From Maribellus luteus (GTDB lineage: Bacteria > Bacteroidota > Bacteroidia > Bacteroidales > Prolixibacteraceae): a DNA stretch of 64,000 nucleotides. Shown one piece after another: positions 15,754 to 24,222 of the stretch. The first letter of the stretch is position 1, and each line of letters starts with the position of its first letter. Below the pieces are notes generated by a model. The model searched no databases. It saw nothing but the letters and a program-made list of their open reading frames with translations, and was not told where the DNA came from. Both the position numbers and the translations under genes were made by a program. The stretch lies in assembly GCF_003576475.1 (NCBI RefSeq), contig NZ_QWGR01000005.1, positions 186,001-250,000 on the forward strand. Reading direction: 5' to 3'.

Positions 15754-17246
15754 AACAGACAGAAAACCAGATTCTGATCATATTCGGCGCCTCGGGCGAC
15801 CTCACCAAACGAAAACTTATCCCCGCACTTTTCGAATTGTACAAAAGAAAAATGCTGCCGGAGAAATTTGCTGTGCTGGGTGCCTCGCGCTCCCAACTGA
15901 GCGATGAAGAATTCAGATTACGCGCGGATGAATTTCTGGATGACCACGAATCGCTGGAAGACTTCAAAAAAATGTTGTTTTACCAGTCGGTTCAAAACGA
16001 TACTGCCGACGATTTTATCCCCTTAAAAAACCGGCTGGATGAAATAGCAGATGCCGGGAGCATTGAAAAAAACTATGTTTTTTATCTTTCCACTCCCCCG
16101 TCGCTTTATTCGGTTATTCCCAAGCTGTTATGCAAGAACGGGCTTTCAAAATCGGATCAGTTTTTTCGCCGTTTGATTGTAGAAAAACCTTTTGGAACCG
16201 ATCTTGAATCGGCGCAGGAACTCAACGTTCAGCTGTTGAACTATTTCGAGGAGGAACAGATCTACCGGATCGACCATTACCTGGGGAAAGAGACCGTACA
16301 AAACATGTTGGTGACACGCTTTTCGAACGGTATTTTTGAGCCGCTTTGGAACCGCCGGTATATTGAACGGGTAGAAATAACATCGGCCGAAAGCCTGGGC
16401 GTGGAGAGCCGCGGCGGTTACTACGACCACTCGGGTGCACTGCGCGACATGGTTCAGAACCACCTGTTGCAGGTAACCGGGTTTGTGGCCATGGAGCCTC
16501 CCGTTGTAGTGGAAGCCGACGCCATTCGTAACGAGATTCTGAAAGTGTTCCAGTCGTTTCGCCCCATTCGCGAAAACGAAGTTTCAAAATACGTGATTCG
16601 CGGGCAATACACCGCTTCCACCATTGGGGGAAAACAGATTGCGGGCTACCGCGAGGAAGAAGGCGTGGACCGCCTCTCGAGAACCGAAACATTTATTGCG
16701 CTGAAGTTTTTTATCGACAACTGGCGCTGGGCGGGGGTTCCGTTTCTGATCCGGACCGGGAAAAAACTCCCTACCCGCGTTACCGAAATTGTTATCACTT
16801 TCCGGAAAGTGCCGCACCATTTATTTGGGAACAACAACGATCAGCACAGTCATAACCAGATGATCATCCGGATTCAACCCGATGAAGGTATCTTGCTGAA
16901 ATTTGGCATGAAAACTCCGGGAGCCGGCTTTAATGTGCAAACCGTGAACATGGATTTTCATTATTCTGATTTGACAAACACAACGGTTCCGGCCGCTTAC
17001 GAGCGCCTTTTGCTCGACTGTATGATCGGCGATGCAACACTTTATGCCCGGGGCGATGCAGTTGAACAGGCGTGGAAATTTGTTCAGCCAATTATCAATG
17101 CGTGGCAAACCAATCCGGAAATTCCGATATACGGATACCCGGCAGGCACTTGGGGACCCGAAGAAGCAGAAAGACTGATTCCCAACGGATCGTGGCGCTA
17201 CCCCTGTAAAAATCTGACAAACGACGGATTGTATTGTGAACTTTAA
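15750..17246 (+). CDS. zwf: Glucose-6-phosphate 1-dehydrogenase
   Basis: First step of the oxidative pentose phosphate route, making NADPH and 6-phosphogluconolactone. 498 residues with the nucleotide-binding start IIFGASGDLTKRKLIPAL, the active-site motif YRIDHYLGKETVQN and the catalytic region downstream. It is translationally coupled to the preceding transferase and followed by pgl after 36 bases. No 6-phosphogluconate dehydrogenase gene is found in the window. Confidence 0.97.
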   Translation: MKQTENQILIIFGASGDLTKRKLIPALFELYKRKMLPEKFAVLGASRSQLSDEEFRLRADEFLDDHESLEDFKKMLFYQSVQNDTADDFIPLKNRLDEIADAGSIEKNYVFYLSTPPSLYSVIPKLLCKNGLSKSDQFFRRLIVEKPFGTDLESAQELNVQLLNYFEEEQIYRIDHYLGKETVQNMLVTRFSNGIFEPLWNRRYIERVEITSAESLGVESRGGYYDHSGALRDMVQNHLLQVTGFVAMEPPVVVEADAIRNEILKVFQSFRPIRENEVSKYVIRGQYTASTIGGKQIAGYREEEGVDRLSRTETFIALKFFIDNWRWAGVPFLIRTGKKLPTRVTEIVITFRKVPHHLFGNNNDQHSHNQMIIRIQPDEGILLKFGMKTPGAGFNVQTVNMDFHYSDLTNTTVPAAYERLLLDCMIGDATLYARGDAVEQAWKFVQPIINAWQTNPEIPIYGYPAGTWGPEEAERLIPNGSWRYPCKNLTNDGLYCEL

Positions 17247-17282
17247 TTTTTATCTTTCAAAATCAACAGACAAACATCGGAC

Positions 17283-18014
17283 ATGACACAAGAAACGGAA
17301 GTAAAAATCTTCAAAAACTCAAAGAAGGTTTACAATGCAATTGCCAAAAGCATCATAAAACTTACGTCGGATTCCAAACAGCATGATTTTAACATTGCTC
17401 TTTCCGGGGGAAATTCGCCCAAGGGTTTGTTTCAAAAGATCAGCAGCAAATACAAAGACGAAATTCCGTGGGAACGCATTCATCTGTGGTGGGGAGACGA
17501 ACGCTGTGTTCCGCCAAGCGATGAGCAGAGCAACTATAAAATGACGGTGGATTACCTCATCTCTCACATCAGCATTCCGGAGAAAAACATCCACAGGGTG
17601 CGCGGGGAAGAAGATCCGGAACAGGAAGCGCTCCGTTATTCGAAAGAAATTGAAGACACGTTGAATGCGCGGGGCAAAGAACCGGTGTTTGATCTGATTA
17701 TTCTCGGGTTGGGCGACGACGGGCACACCGCCTCCATATTTCCCGACCAGCTTGAGTTATTTGATCATCCGGAGAATTGTGCCGTTGCAGAACACCCGCT
17801 GACCGGGCAAAAACGAATTACACTCACCGGGCATGTGCTTAACAATGCCAACCGGATTTATTTCCTGGTAACCGGAGAAAACAAGGCCCTTCGGGTTTCG
17901 GAGATCATGAACGACAACGAAGCAGCCAAACTGCTTCCGGCGTATTATATTTCACCTGTAAACGGAGACCTGGTCTGGTTTTTGGATGAAGCCGCGGCTT
18001 CGCTGATTGACTAA
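17283..18014 (+). CDS. pgl: 6-phosphogluconolactonase, DevB/SOL type
   Basis: Hydrolyses the lactone made by the neighbouring zwf product. 243 residues with the family motifs ALSGGNSPKGLF, HLWWGDERCVP and LGLGDDGHTASIFP. Being directly downstream of zwf confirms the role. The stop codon overlaps that of the converging hydrolase by four bases (18011-18014). A structurally unrelated lactonase lies at 37641-38759. Confidence 0.95.
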   Translation: MTQETEVKIFKNSKKVYNAIAKSIIKLTSDSKQHDFNIALSGGNSPKGLFQKISSKYKDEIPWERIHLWWGDERCVPPSDEQSNYKMTVDYLISHISIPEKNIHRVRGEEDPEQEALRYSKEIEDTLNARGKEPVFDLIILGLGDDGHTASIFPDQLELFDHPENCAVAEHPLTGQKRITLTGHVLNNANRIYFLVTGENKALRVSEIMNDNEAAKLLPAYYISPVNGDLVWFLDEAAASLID

Positions 18015-19024
18015 TTCTGCGGAATCAGGCCCAGCACTTCTTCACCAAAGCGGATGGTTTCGGCCATTACTTTGTCTGCGCAGCCCGAGGTTAATTCGCA
18101 GCCAATCACATGGTCGCCGGCTTCGGGGAAGGCTTTTTTCACTTTTTCGGCTGAAGCTGTCCCGAGTTGGTCAAACATGGCCAGCATGGCATCCACGCGC
18201 ACGGTTGGATCCTGGTGCTCTTCATCTTTGTAATAGTAACCGAGGAAAACCGGCGTCACCACATTCTTAAACGTTTCCTTGTTCATGGTTGCCTCCACCA
18301 GCTGCTGCAAGTAAACCACCGCCTCCAGCCGGTATTTGCAATTCCAGTACTGGCAGTCTTTCGAGTCAAAATCTTCGTTGGTAATGCGGTATTTACTGCC
18401 GGTTACTTTTCTTCCGATCTGCAATCCCCAGTGTTTGGGAAGAATCCACACGGTATTATCGTTAATCCGGATATTGGGAGAATACAGGATCAGCCCGTCC
18501 ACATATTCCGGGAAATCGGCTGCCAGTTTCAAGCCAAGTGTTCCACCGGTTGAGGTGCCCATGATGATCACCTTTTTCCCGAGGCTGCGCGCAACCACCA
18601 AAGCTTCCTTGGCCGACTGCCACAATTTATCGGGCGTCATATCCAGCAGTGCATCATCGGTAACCAGGCCATGATCGTGCAAGCGGGGTGCATATAAATT
18701 GCATCCGAACTTTCGGGCAAACGCTACATTCGAAGGATAGCCTTCGTACCACGAAGCAGAGAATCCGTGCAGGTACAATACGCAGTAATCCGTTCGCTCC
18801 TGCAACGAATCGTTGGCCCAGAAAATCCGCGATTCGTTGTCGGGTTTAATGTTGAACGTGGCTTCTTTTTTCCGGATATAATCTTCCATGGTTGACATGC
18901 TTGCCGAAGCCGAAGGAAGGTCCCTGTTTAGCTCGGGCTTTGGGGGTTTGGGCCCCAGAAAATAAACAACTACCAGTAAAACGATGACTATTCCGATAAT
19001 GCGTTTGATGCGTCTCATAAGCAT
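18011..19024 (-). CDS. Membrane-anchored alpha/beta hydrolase
   Basis: Serine hydrolase of the carboxylesterase/lysophospholipase-like kind. An N-terminal membrane segment (RIIGIVIVLLVVVYFLG) is followed by the hydrolase core: oxyanion motif YLHGFSASW, nucleophile elbow MGTSTGG, and the C-terminal histidine in GDHVIGCEL. The start used here is the ATG at 19022-19024, giving about 337 residues; the frame is open 13 codons further to 19063, but the longer start would overlap a plus-strand reading frame. Next Met is at 19018. The substrate is unknown. The stop overlaps pgl tail to tail. Confidence 0.8.
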   Translation of the reverse strand: MLMRRIKRIIGIVIVLLVVVYFLGPKPPKPELNRDLPSASASMSTMEDYIRKKEATFNIKPDNESRIFWANDSLQERTDYCVLYLHGFSASWYEGYPSNVAFARKFGCNLYAPRLHDHGLVTDDALLDMTPDKLWQSAKEALVVARSLGKKVIIMGTSTGGTLGLKLAADFPEYVDGLILYSPNIRINDNTVWILPKHWGLQIGRKVTGSKYRITNEDFDSKDCQYWNCKYRLEAVVYLQQLVEATMNKETFKNVVTPVFLGYYYKDEEHQDPTVRVDAMLAMFDQLGTASAEKVKKAFPEAGDHVIGCELTSGCADKVMAETIRFGEEVLGLIPQN

Positions 19025-19101
19025 GAATCCTAAATTTGATGAAAGATACAAGAGTTCCTTCACATTTCTTTTGGAAAAAACAGAAAAAAGCGCTGAAACC
19101 T

Positions 19102-19353
19102 GCCGGAAGGCGGTTGGTGTTAACCGGAAGACACTTTTCGCTCGCCGGAAACAAACTGTCGCTCGCCGGACGTTGTCTGTCGGTTACCGGAAGCCAATTG
19201 TGCCTGACGCGCTGTCAGTTGGCATTGACCGGAAACAAATTGCATCTGCCTCGCTGTCAGCAGACTTTCACCGGAGGTAGATTGTACACGCCGCGAAGTA
19301 TATTGACCATCGTTTCGGGTAATCTGTCATCGGTGCGGGGAAGGATGACACCG
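19102..19353 (+). repeat. Twelve-unit 21-bp imperfect minisatellite (heptad-coding in one frame)
   Basis: Twelve consecutive units of exactly 21 bases begin at 19102, 19123, 19144 and so on to 19333, without a single phase slip. The best conserved part is [AG]CCGGA at the start of each unit; the consensus is roughly ACCGGAAACAAATTGTCGCTG. In the frame of an ATG at 19036 the region reads as heptads TG-x-x-L-x-L and stays open to a TAA at 19374 that overlaps the dinB stop by four bases (112 codons in all). The units differ too much for recent expansion. It may be a non-coding minisatellite or a small repetitive protein; nothing else in the gap between hydrolase and dinB looks like a gene. Confidence 0.8.
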
Positions 19354-19370
19354 CTGCAAGCTTGTTTATC

Positions 19371-20456
19371 CTAAAACTCAATCACCAGCTGAACCGCTTC
19401 TTTTGGGGGCTCTTCCTGCATAAAATTGGATAAAGTAAGTCCCAGCAAACGGATCCCTTTGGGAAACCCGCCTTCAACACGAAGCAGCTTTATGCTTTCA
19501 TCAACAAACACATTCTTTGAATGATAGAACGGCTCCAGGGTTTTGCTTCGGGTGTGTTGTTCAAAATCGGCATACTTAAATTTGAGCGTAAGGGTTTTGG
19601 CTTTCACCTGCGACCGCCCGGCTCTTTCCCACACCTTGTCGGCTATTTTTAAAAGCTCAGCTTCCAGTTCCTCTTCCCGGTAAAGGTCAGCAGAAAAGGT
19701 ATCCTCAGCCCCTATTGACTTTCGCTCGCGCGAAGGTTCCACTTCCCGGTGGTCTTCGCCCCGGCAAATCTCGTAGTAGTAATTGCCTGCCTTGCCAAAC
19801 ATCCGTATCAGTTCCAGGCGGTCTGCTTTTTTAAGATCGCGCCCAAACCAGATTCCCATCTTATTGAGTTTTTCGGCGGTTACTTTTCCGATCCCGTAAA
19901 ACTTTTTTACTTCCAGATTGTCGATAAAATCCTGTGCCTGATCGGGTGTTACCACAAAAATGCCGTTGGGTTTGTTGACATCGGAAGCTACTTTGGCCAG
20001 AAACTTATTGTACGACACCCCGGCGGAAGCAGTCAATCCGGTTTCATCCAATATTTGTTTTTTGATTTGCTGGGCGATCAAAGTGGCCGAAGGCTTGCCC
20101 TTTTTGGCATAGGTCACATCCAGGTAGGCTTCGTCGAGCGAAAGCGGCTCCACCAGATCGGTATATTCAAAAAAGATGTTCCGGATCTGATTGGATATTT
20201 CCTTGTAGCGGTCGAAGCGGGGACGCACAAAAATCAGGTTGGGACATTTCCGGATGGCTACTTTGGACGACATGGCCGAACGAACACCAAATTTGCGGGC
20301 TTCGTAACTGGCGGCTGCGATCACCCCGCGGTCTCCTTTTCCTCCCACCACCACCGGCTTTCCTTTTAGTTCGGGCTGATCATGCTGTTCCACAGATGCA
20401 TAAAACGCATCCATGTCAATGTGAATGATCTTTCGTATGTTGCCTGCCTGATCCAT
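19371..20456 (-). CDS. dinB: DNA polymerase IV (Y-family)
   Basis: Error-prone translesion polymerase. 361 residues with the catalytic motifs IHIDMDAFYASVEQ, SLDEAYLDV and the YNKFLAKVASDVNKP lid region, then the HhH region and little-finger domain. The C-terminus QLVIEF resembles the clamp-binding end usual in DinB. On the minus strand a TATTTTTG box at 20464-20471 lies only eight bases ahead of the start codon, so the message would have little or no leader. Confidence 0.95.
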   Translation of the reverse strand: MDQAGNIRKIIHIDMDAFYASVEQHDQPELKGKPVVVGGKGDRGVIAAASYEARKFGVRSAMSSKVAIRKCPNLIFVRPRFDRYKEISNQIRNIFFEYTDLVEPLSLDEAYLDVTYAKKGKPSATLIAQQIKKQILDETGLTASAGVSYNKFLAKVASDVNKPNGIFVVTPDQAQDFIDNLEVKKFYGIGKVTAEKLNKMGIWFGRDLKKADRLELIRMFGKAGNYYYEICRGEDHREVEPSRERKSIGAEDTFSADLYREEELEAELLKIADKVWERAGRSQVKAKTLTLKFKYADFEQHTRSKTLEPFYHSKNVFVDESIKLLRVEGGFPKGIRLLGLTLSNFMQEEPPKEAVQLVIEF

Positions 20457-20550
20457 TTCATGTCAAAAATAGCACAAAAACGTTCATGATTCCCGGGAAT
20501 CACCAACTGGAATGAAAGCATAATTTCGTCCAGACATACTCTCCCTCTTC

Positions 20551-20599
20551 TCCCTCTCTACAATAGAGAGGGACGATCATCTGACGGATCAGGGTGAGT
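20551..20599. repeat. Hairpin repeat with CGGATCAGGGTGAG tail
   Basis: Perfect 10-bp stem TCCCTCTCTA (20551-20560) and TAGAGAGGGA (20564-20573), followed by CGATCATCTGACGGATCAGGGTGAG. A second element with the same plan, a CTCCCCTC/GAGGGGAG stem next to a CGGA...GGGTGA-like tail, lies in inverse orientation at 56278-56321. Intergenic elements of this plan are dispersed in many bacterial genomes. Confidence 0.5.
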
Positions 20600-20645
20600 C
20601 AGAATATTATAAATGTATTTTGATATTGGTTTTTGTGAAACTTTC

Positions 20646-20677
20646 AAAAAAAAGAGCTGCCCACGAATGAACAGCTC
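20646..20677 (-). terminator. Intrinsic terminator of the OmpA/PD40 gene
   Basis: On the minus strand the stem GAGCTG (20677-20672) and CAGCTC (20659-20654) with a 12-base loop is followed by eight T (20653-20646). It lies 24 bases past the stop codon of the gene at 20702. Confidence 0.75.
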
Positions 20678-20701
20678 CAAGAAATGTCAGTATCACTTGT
20701 C

Positions 20702-22246
20702 CTAATTCATTTCCAATATTTTAAACTCGGTACGACGGTTCTGCCGGTGTTCAGCTTCTGAACACGAAACTCCGTCGTCGCACTTGTTTACCAGCTGGGT
20801 TTCGCCATAGCCTTTTGCAATAATGCGATCGGAAGCAATTCCCTGACTTACAATATAAGCCACGGCCGAATCAGAACGTTTCTGGCTGAGAACTTCGTTG
20901 TAAGCATCGCTACCCCGACAGTCGGTATGAGATCCCAGTTCTACTTTCCATCCCGGGTTGTCTTGCATCACCTTTACCAGTTTATTCAACTCTACTTCCG
21001 ATTCCGGCAGAATATCCCATTTGTCGAAGTTGTAATAAATGTTCTCCATTACAAACTTTTGACCTACTTCCACTTTTTCAACCCACAAGGTATCGCGGAT
21101 TACTCCAAATGGTTTTCCAACGGTTGAAATGGTTTTGGAATCATTCATGAATCCATCGATGTTGGTTGCTACCGTATAGGTTTTATCCTTCTCCAGTTCT
21201 TGTTTGAAGAGTAAGCCCGCAACAGCCTTCAGAACGCCGCCAAAAGTAATTTTTGCGTCGCGTACGGCTTGCCCGGTCTTCTTGTCCATCACCACCAGTT
21301 CGAGTTCGTATTTGCCCAATTTGGTGATCAGCACTTTGTAAATGTCATCACTTCCTTCGCCGCCTGATCTATTGGAAGTATAATACCCCACTTCTTCTTC
21401 AGGATGAATGACAAAGGCAAAATCATCGCCATCAGAATTTAACTGGCTGATAGCGCTGGGTTCCATAATCTTTTCGCCCATTAAACCGGCTGAATAAAGA
21501 TCCAGGTCATCGCCGCTTCCCCTGCCGTCAGAGGCAAAAATCAGCAGTCGGTCTTTGTGAATAAAAGGAAACATGTCGTCACCCGAGGTATTGATTTTAT
21601 CTCCCAGGTTAATCATTTCGCCCCATGTTCCGTTTTTACGAACCGTCCTGTAAATATCGGTTCCGCCAAAGCCTTTATCCGGAATGTCGGACGCGAAATA
21701 AAGCGTATCTCCGGTAGAAGTTACCGAAGGATGCCCAACCGAGTAGCTTGGGTTGTTAAAGGGCAATTCGCCCACTTTCTGCCATACTCCGCCCTGCTTT
21801 TTCGCGATAATAATTTTAAGGCGGATGTCAGCTTTTTGATACACCTTGTTGCGAACATCAGGATTCTCAAAGTTGCTTAATGTTACAAACAATTCGCCGG
21901 TAGCGGCACAATACGAGACAGGACCCGCATGATAGCCCTCGCTAATTTCGGCCAGTTCCACTTCTTTTACACCTGTTACATTTCCCTTGGCATCTGTTGC
22001 GGAAGAATATAGATTGTAATAAATCTTTTTGTCGGTTCCACTGTTCAGCTTTTCAATTTCCTCGTCGGTAAAAGCAGAGTACCACAATTCATTTTGAACG
22101 AAAGCCGGACCAAAATCGCTTTGGGAGGTGTTTAAACTTGTCTTCTCACTTTTTAAATCAACCATTTTCTCAAAATACACACATTTATTCTGAGCGGTTA
22201 ACATAAGCGGGGCAATTCCCACTAAAAAAAGTAGTAATTTTTTCAT
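20702..22246 (-). CDS. OmpA-family protein with PD40/WD40-like propeller
   Basis: Exported cell-envelope protein of 514 residues: signal peptide (MKKLLLFLVGIAPLMLTAQ), a beta-propeller of PD40-type repeats (about 40-310, with TLYFASDIPDKGFGGTDIYR and GYYTSNRSGGEGSDDIY), a small carboxypeptidase-like beta domain (about 315-385), and a C-terminal OmpA peptidoglycan-binding domain (NIYYNFDKWDILPES ... GSHTDCRGS ... NRRTEFKI). It resembles PorE of type IX secretion but lacks the N-terminal TPR part, so a general envelope-anchoring role is safer. It has its own terminator, and a palindrome lies just ahead of the start. Confidence 0.85.
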   Translation of the reverse strand: MKKLLLFLVGIAPLMLTAQNKCVYFEKMVDLKSEKTSLNTSQSDFGPAFVQNELWYSAFTDEEIEKLNSGTDKKIYYNLYSSATDAKGNVTGVKEVELAEISEGYHAGPVSYCAATGELFVTLSNFENPDVRNKVYQKADIRLKIIIAKKQGGVWQKVGELPFNNPSYSVGHPSVTSTGDTLYFASDIPDKGFGGTDIYRTVRKNGTWGEMINLGDKINTSGDDMFPFIHKDRLLIFASDGRGSGDDLDLYSAGLMGEKIMEPSAISQLNSDGDDFAFVIHPEEEVGYYTSNRSGGEGSDDIYKVLITKLGKYELELVVMDKKTGQAVRDAKITFGGVLKAVAGLLFKQELEKDKTYTVATNIDGFMNDSKTISTVGKPFGVIRDTLWVEKVEVGQKFVMENIYYNFDKWDILPESEVELNKLVKVMQDNPGWKVELGSHTDCRGSDAYNEVLSQKRSDSAVAYIVSQGIASDRIIAKGYGETQLVNKCDDGVSCSEAEHRQNRRTEFKILEMN

Positions 22247-22290
22247 GATCGATTGAATTTAGGATTTAATGAAATCATACTAACATAATA

Positions 22291-22322
22291 GTATTAAGAA
22301 TACCATAATGGCTTCTTAATAC
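22291..22322. promoter_or_regulatory. 32-base palindrome in the upstream region of the OmpA/PD40 gene
   Basis: Outer arms GTATTAAGAA (22291-22300) and TTCTTAATAC (22313-22322) are perfect; an inner CCAT-A-ATGG (22303-22311) lengthens the symmetry. It lies 45-76 bases upstream of the start codon at 22246. It could be an operator or a hairpin in the message leader. No recognised regulator is linked to it. Confidence 0.45.
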
Positions 22323-22396
22323 GACCCTTATTTTTCTATCTGCAAAGAAAATGATTGCATTTAGTGGAAGCAAGTTAGGGGATTTTACTTAATAAA

Positions 22397-23806
22397 TCAA
22401 GGCTTTTTCCTTAGCAACACCACATTTTCCACGTGATGTGTGTGTGGAAACATGTCAACCGGTTGGATTTTTTCAATTTGGTAAAACTCGTCCAAAATTG
22501 CAATATCCCGCGCCTGTGTTGCAGGGTTGCAACTAACATAAACAATTCGCCCGGGCGCCATCCGAATAATGGTTTGAACCACATCAGCGTGCATTCCGGC
22601 GCGGGGCGGGTCGGTAATTACCACTTCTGGCTTTCCATTCTCTTTAACAAAATCGTCGGTTAGCACATTTTTCATATCGCCGGCAAAAAACGATGTATTT
22701 GTTATGTTATTAAAAGATGCATTTGCTTTGGCATCTTCAATGGCTTCCGGAACATACTCAATACCGACTACCTTACCGGCTTTTTGTGCTACAAAGTTGG
22801 CAATCGTCCCTGTTCCTGTATATAGATCGTATACCGTTTCGGTTCCTGTTAAGCCTGCAAAATCACGCGTTACCTTGTATAAAGTATATGCCTGCTCTGA
22901 GTTTGTCTGATAGAAACTTTTCGCGCCGATTTTAAACTGAAGCCCTTCCATTTCTTCCAGGATATACTCCCGGCCCGAAAATACCTCAACTTCCTGATCG
23001 GTAATGGTATCGTTTCCTTTTGGATTGATGACATACATCAAAGCGGTAATTCCGGGAAACTCTTCTTTCAACGCATTCAGCAAGGCAACGCGTTTGTCCC
23101 TGTCTTCATAATAAAAGGTTACAATAACCATCAACTCTCCGGTGGAGGCTGTACGAATAATCATTGTCCGCAATAAGCCGTGTTGTTCTTTAATATCAAA
23201 AAAGCTCAGGTTATTTTGAATGGCATAATCGTACACAAAATTGCGAATCTGATTGGAAGGATCAGGCTGTAACCAGCACTTATCTATTTTGATCACCTTA
23301 TCAAATAATCCCGGAACATGGAAACCCAGGGCATTGGAATTTTTCACCTCGCTGCCTTCTTCCACTTCCTTGTAAGTCAGCCAGCGCTTGTTCGAAAAAG
23401 TGAATTCCAGCTTATTCCGGTAAAACCGGTCGCGCTCCGAAGCCAAAATGGGCATTACCTCCGGGATTTCAAGCCTCCCGATGCGGGTAAGCTGATCGCT
23501 GACCTGTTTTTGCTTGTACTGAAGTTGTTTTTCGTAAGGCAGCATTTGCCATTTACAGCCTCCGCAAACGCCAAAGTGTTCACAAAAGGCATCGATACGG
23601 TCGTCGGAATAAGACTTGTACGCGCGTACAAAAGCTTCCTGGTATCGCTTTCTCTTTTTGGTAACCTGCAAATCAACCACGTCGCCGGGAATCGCCATTG
23701 ATGTAAAAACCACCATCTCTCCTACCCGGGCCAAAGCTTTTCCTTCTGCACCTATGTCCTCTATCCGTACGTCCTCGTAAAAAGGCTTTTTCTTGTTTCT
23801 TCCCAC
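22397..23806 (-). CDS. rlmD: 23S rRNA (uracil-5-)-methyltransferase, RlmD/RumA type
   Basis: SAM-dependent methyltransferase acting on a uracil of 23S rRNA (U1939 in E. coli), or possibly on tRNA U54 as some relatives do. 469 residues: TRAM domain (about 10-70), iron-sulfur cysteines in CEHFGVCGGCKWQ, the SAM-binding DLYTGTGTIANFVA, the catalytic cysteine and glutamate region VSCNPATQARD, and TDPPRAGM. On the minus strand a TATATTTG box lies at 23824-23831, 18 bases before the start. Confidence 0.92.
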   Translation of the reverse strand: MGRNKKKPFYEDVRIEDIGAEGKALARVGEMVVFTSMAIPGDVVDLQVTKKRKRYQEAFVRAYKSYSDDRIDAFCEHFGVCGGCKWQMLPYEKQLQYKQKQVSDQLTRIGRLEIPEVMPILASERDRFYRNKLEFTFSNKRWLTYKEVEEGSEVKNSNALGFHVPGLFDKVIKIDKCWLQPDPSNQIRNFVYDYAIQNNLSFFDIKEQHGLLRTMIIRTASTGELMVIVTFYYEDRDKRVALLNALKEEFPGITALMYVINPKGNDTITDQEVEVFSGREYILEEMEGLQFKIGAKSFYQTNSEQAYTLYKVTRDFAGLTGTETVYDLYTGTGTIANFVAQKAGKVVGIEYVPEAIEDAKANASFNNITNTSFFAGDMKNVLTDDFVKENGKPEVVITDPPRAGMHADVVQTIIRMAPGRIVYVSCNPATQARDIAILDEFYQIEKIQPVDMFPHTHHVENVVLLRKKP

Positions 23807-23958
23807 CTCAGTAATTTTTTGTGCAAATATAATTCAATCTTACACATAGCATTATCATTACTGCGCCTTCTTGTTCCCAAATAAAATTCAAAATTCCCAA
23901 AATGAAAAAACTGGGCATTTTGAGGCATTCAAAATCATTTTTATGTTTCGTTTATATA

Positions 23959-23986
23959 TTGGGTAAAAATCATTTAATTATATTTG
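23959..23986 (+). promoter_or_regulatory. Promoter of the candidate small RNA
   Basis: TTG at 23959-23961, a 17-base spacer, then TATATTTG at 23979-23986, a full match to TAnnTTTG. No coding sequence starts within the next 230 bases, but a structured region and a terminator do follow. The expected transcript start is about 23993. Confidence 0.55.
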
Positions 23987-23992
23987 CTATTG

Positions 23993-24159
23993 ATTTAATG
24001 GTTGGTTTTATTTTCAATAAGTAAAACTGAATAGGGGAAAGCGACTTCTGTATTTATGATTGGTTTTGTGTTTAGGGGTTTGTAAATTATCAATCATCTT
24101 CAAAAAGCGTCCATAGTGCTTTCCCCTTCCTTCTTTTTACCCGCGAGGGTATTTTTTTT
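23993..24159 (+). ncRNA. Candidate structured small RNA, about 165 nt
   Basis: Lies in the 416-base gap between rlmD and the ABC-F gene. A closing helix pairs GGGGAAAGC (24034-24042) with GCTTTCCCC (24118-24126) and can be extended past one bulged G by ACT/AGT. Inside, ATGATTG (24056-24062) pairs with CAATCAT (24091-24097), leaving unpaired stretches on both sides between the helices. A GNRA-capped terminator (ACCC-GCGA-GGGT then eight T) follows 12 bases after the closing helix, and a good promoter precedes. The rod with a central bubble recalls 6S-type RNAs, for which Bacteroidota have their own variant, but I cannot confirm this. Alternative: an attenuated leader of the ABC-F gene. Confidence 0.5.
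24138..24159 (+). terminator. Intrinsic terminator with GCGA tetraloop
   Basis: TACCC (24138-24142), GCGA, GGGTA (24147-24151) followed by TTTTTTTT (24152-24159). The T-run is only on the plus strand. No coding sequence ends upstream on that strand, which points to a non-coding transcript. Confidence 0.65.
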
Positions 24160-24196
24160 GCCCCGAATCCACCCATTCATTTCTTACTCGATTGAT

Positions 24197-24204
24197 TATA
24201 TTTG
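24197..24204 (+). promoter_or_regulatory. -7 box of the ABC-F gene
   Basis: TATATTTG, a full match to TAnnTTTG, 18 bases ahead of the start codon at 24223 and after the terminator at 24138-24159. No TTTG is found at the right spacing upstream. It gives the ABC-F gene its own start of transcription. Confidence 0.4.
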
Positions 24205-24222
24205 CGCGATTCAGTTTAGATT

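Noticed and set aside
18984-19280. Second plus-strand frame across the 21-bp repeat
   Set aside because: Any open frame over a 21-bp repeat will look periodic; this one ends inside the array and lacks the leucine pattern of the alternative frame.
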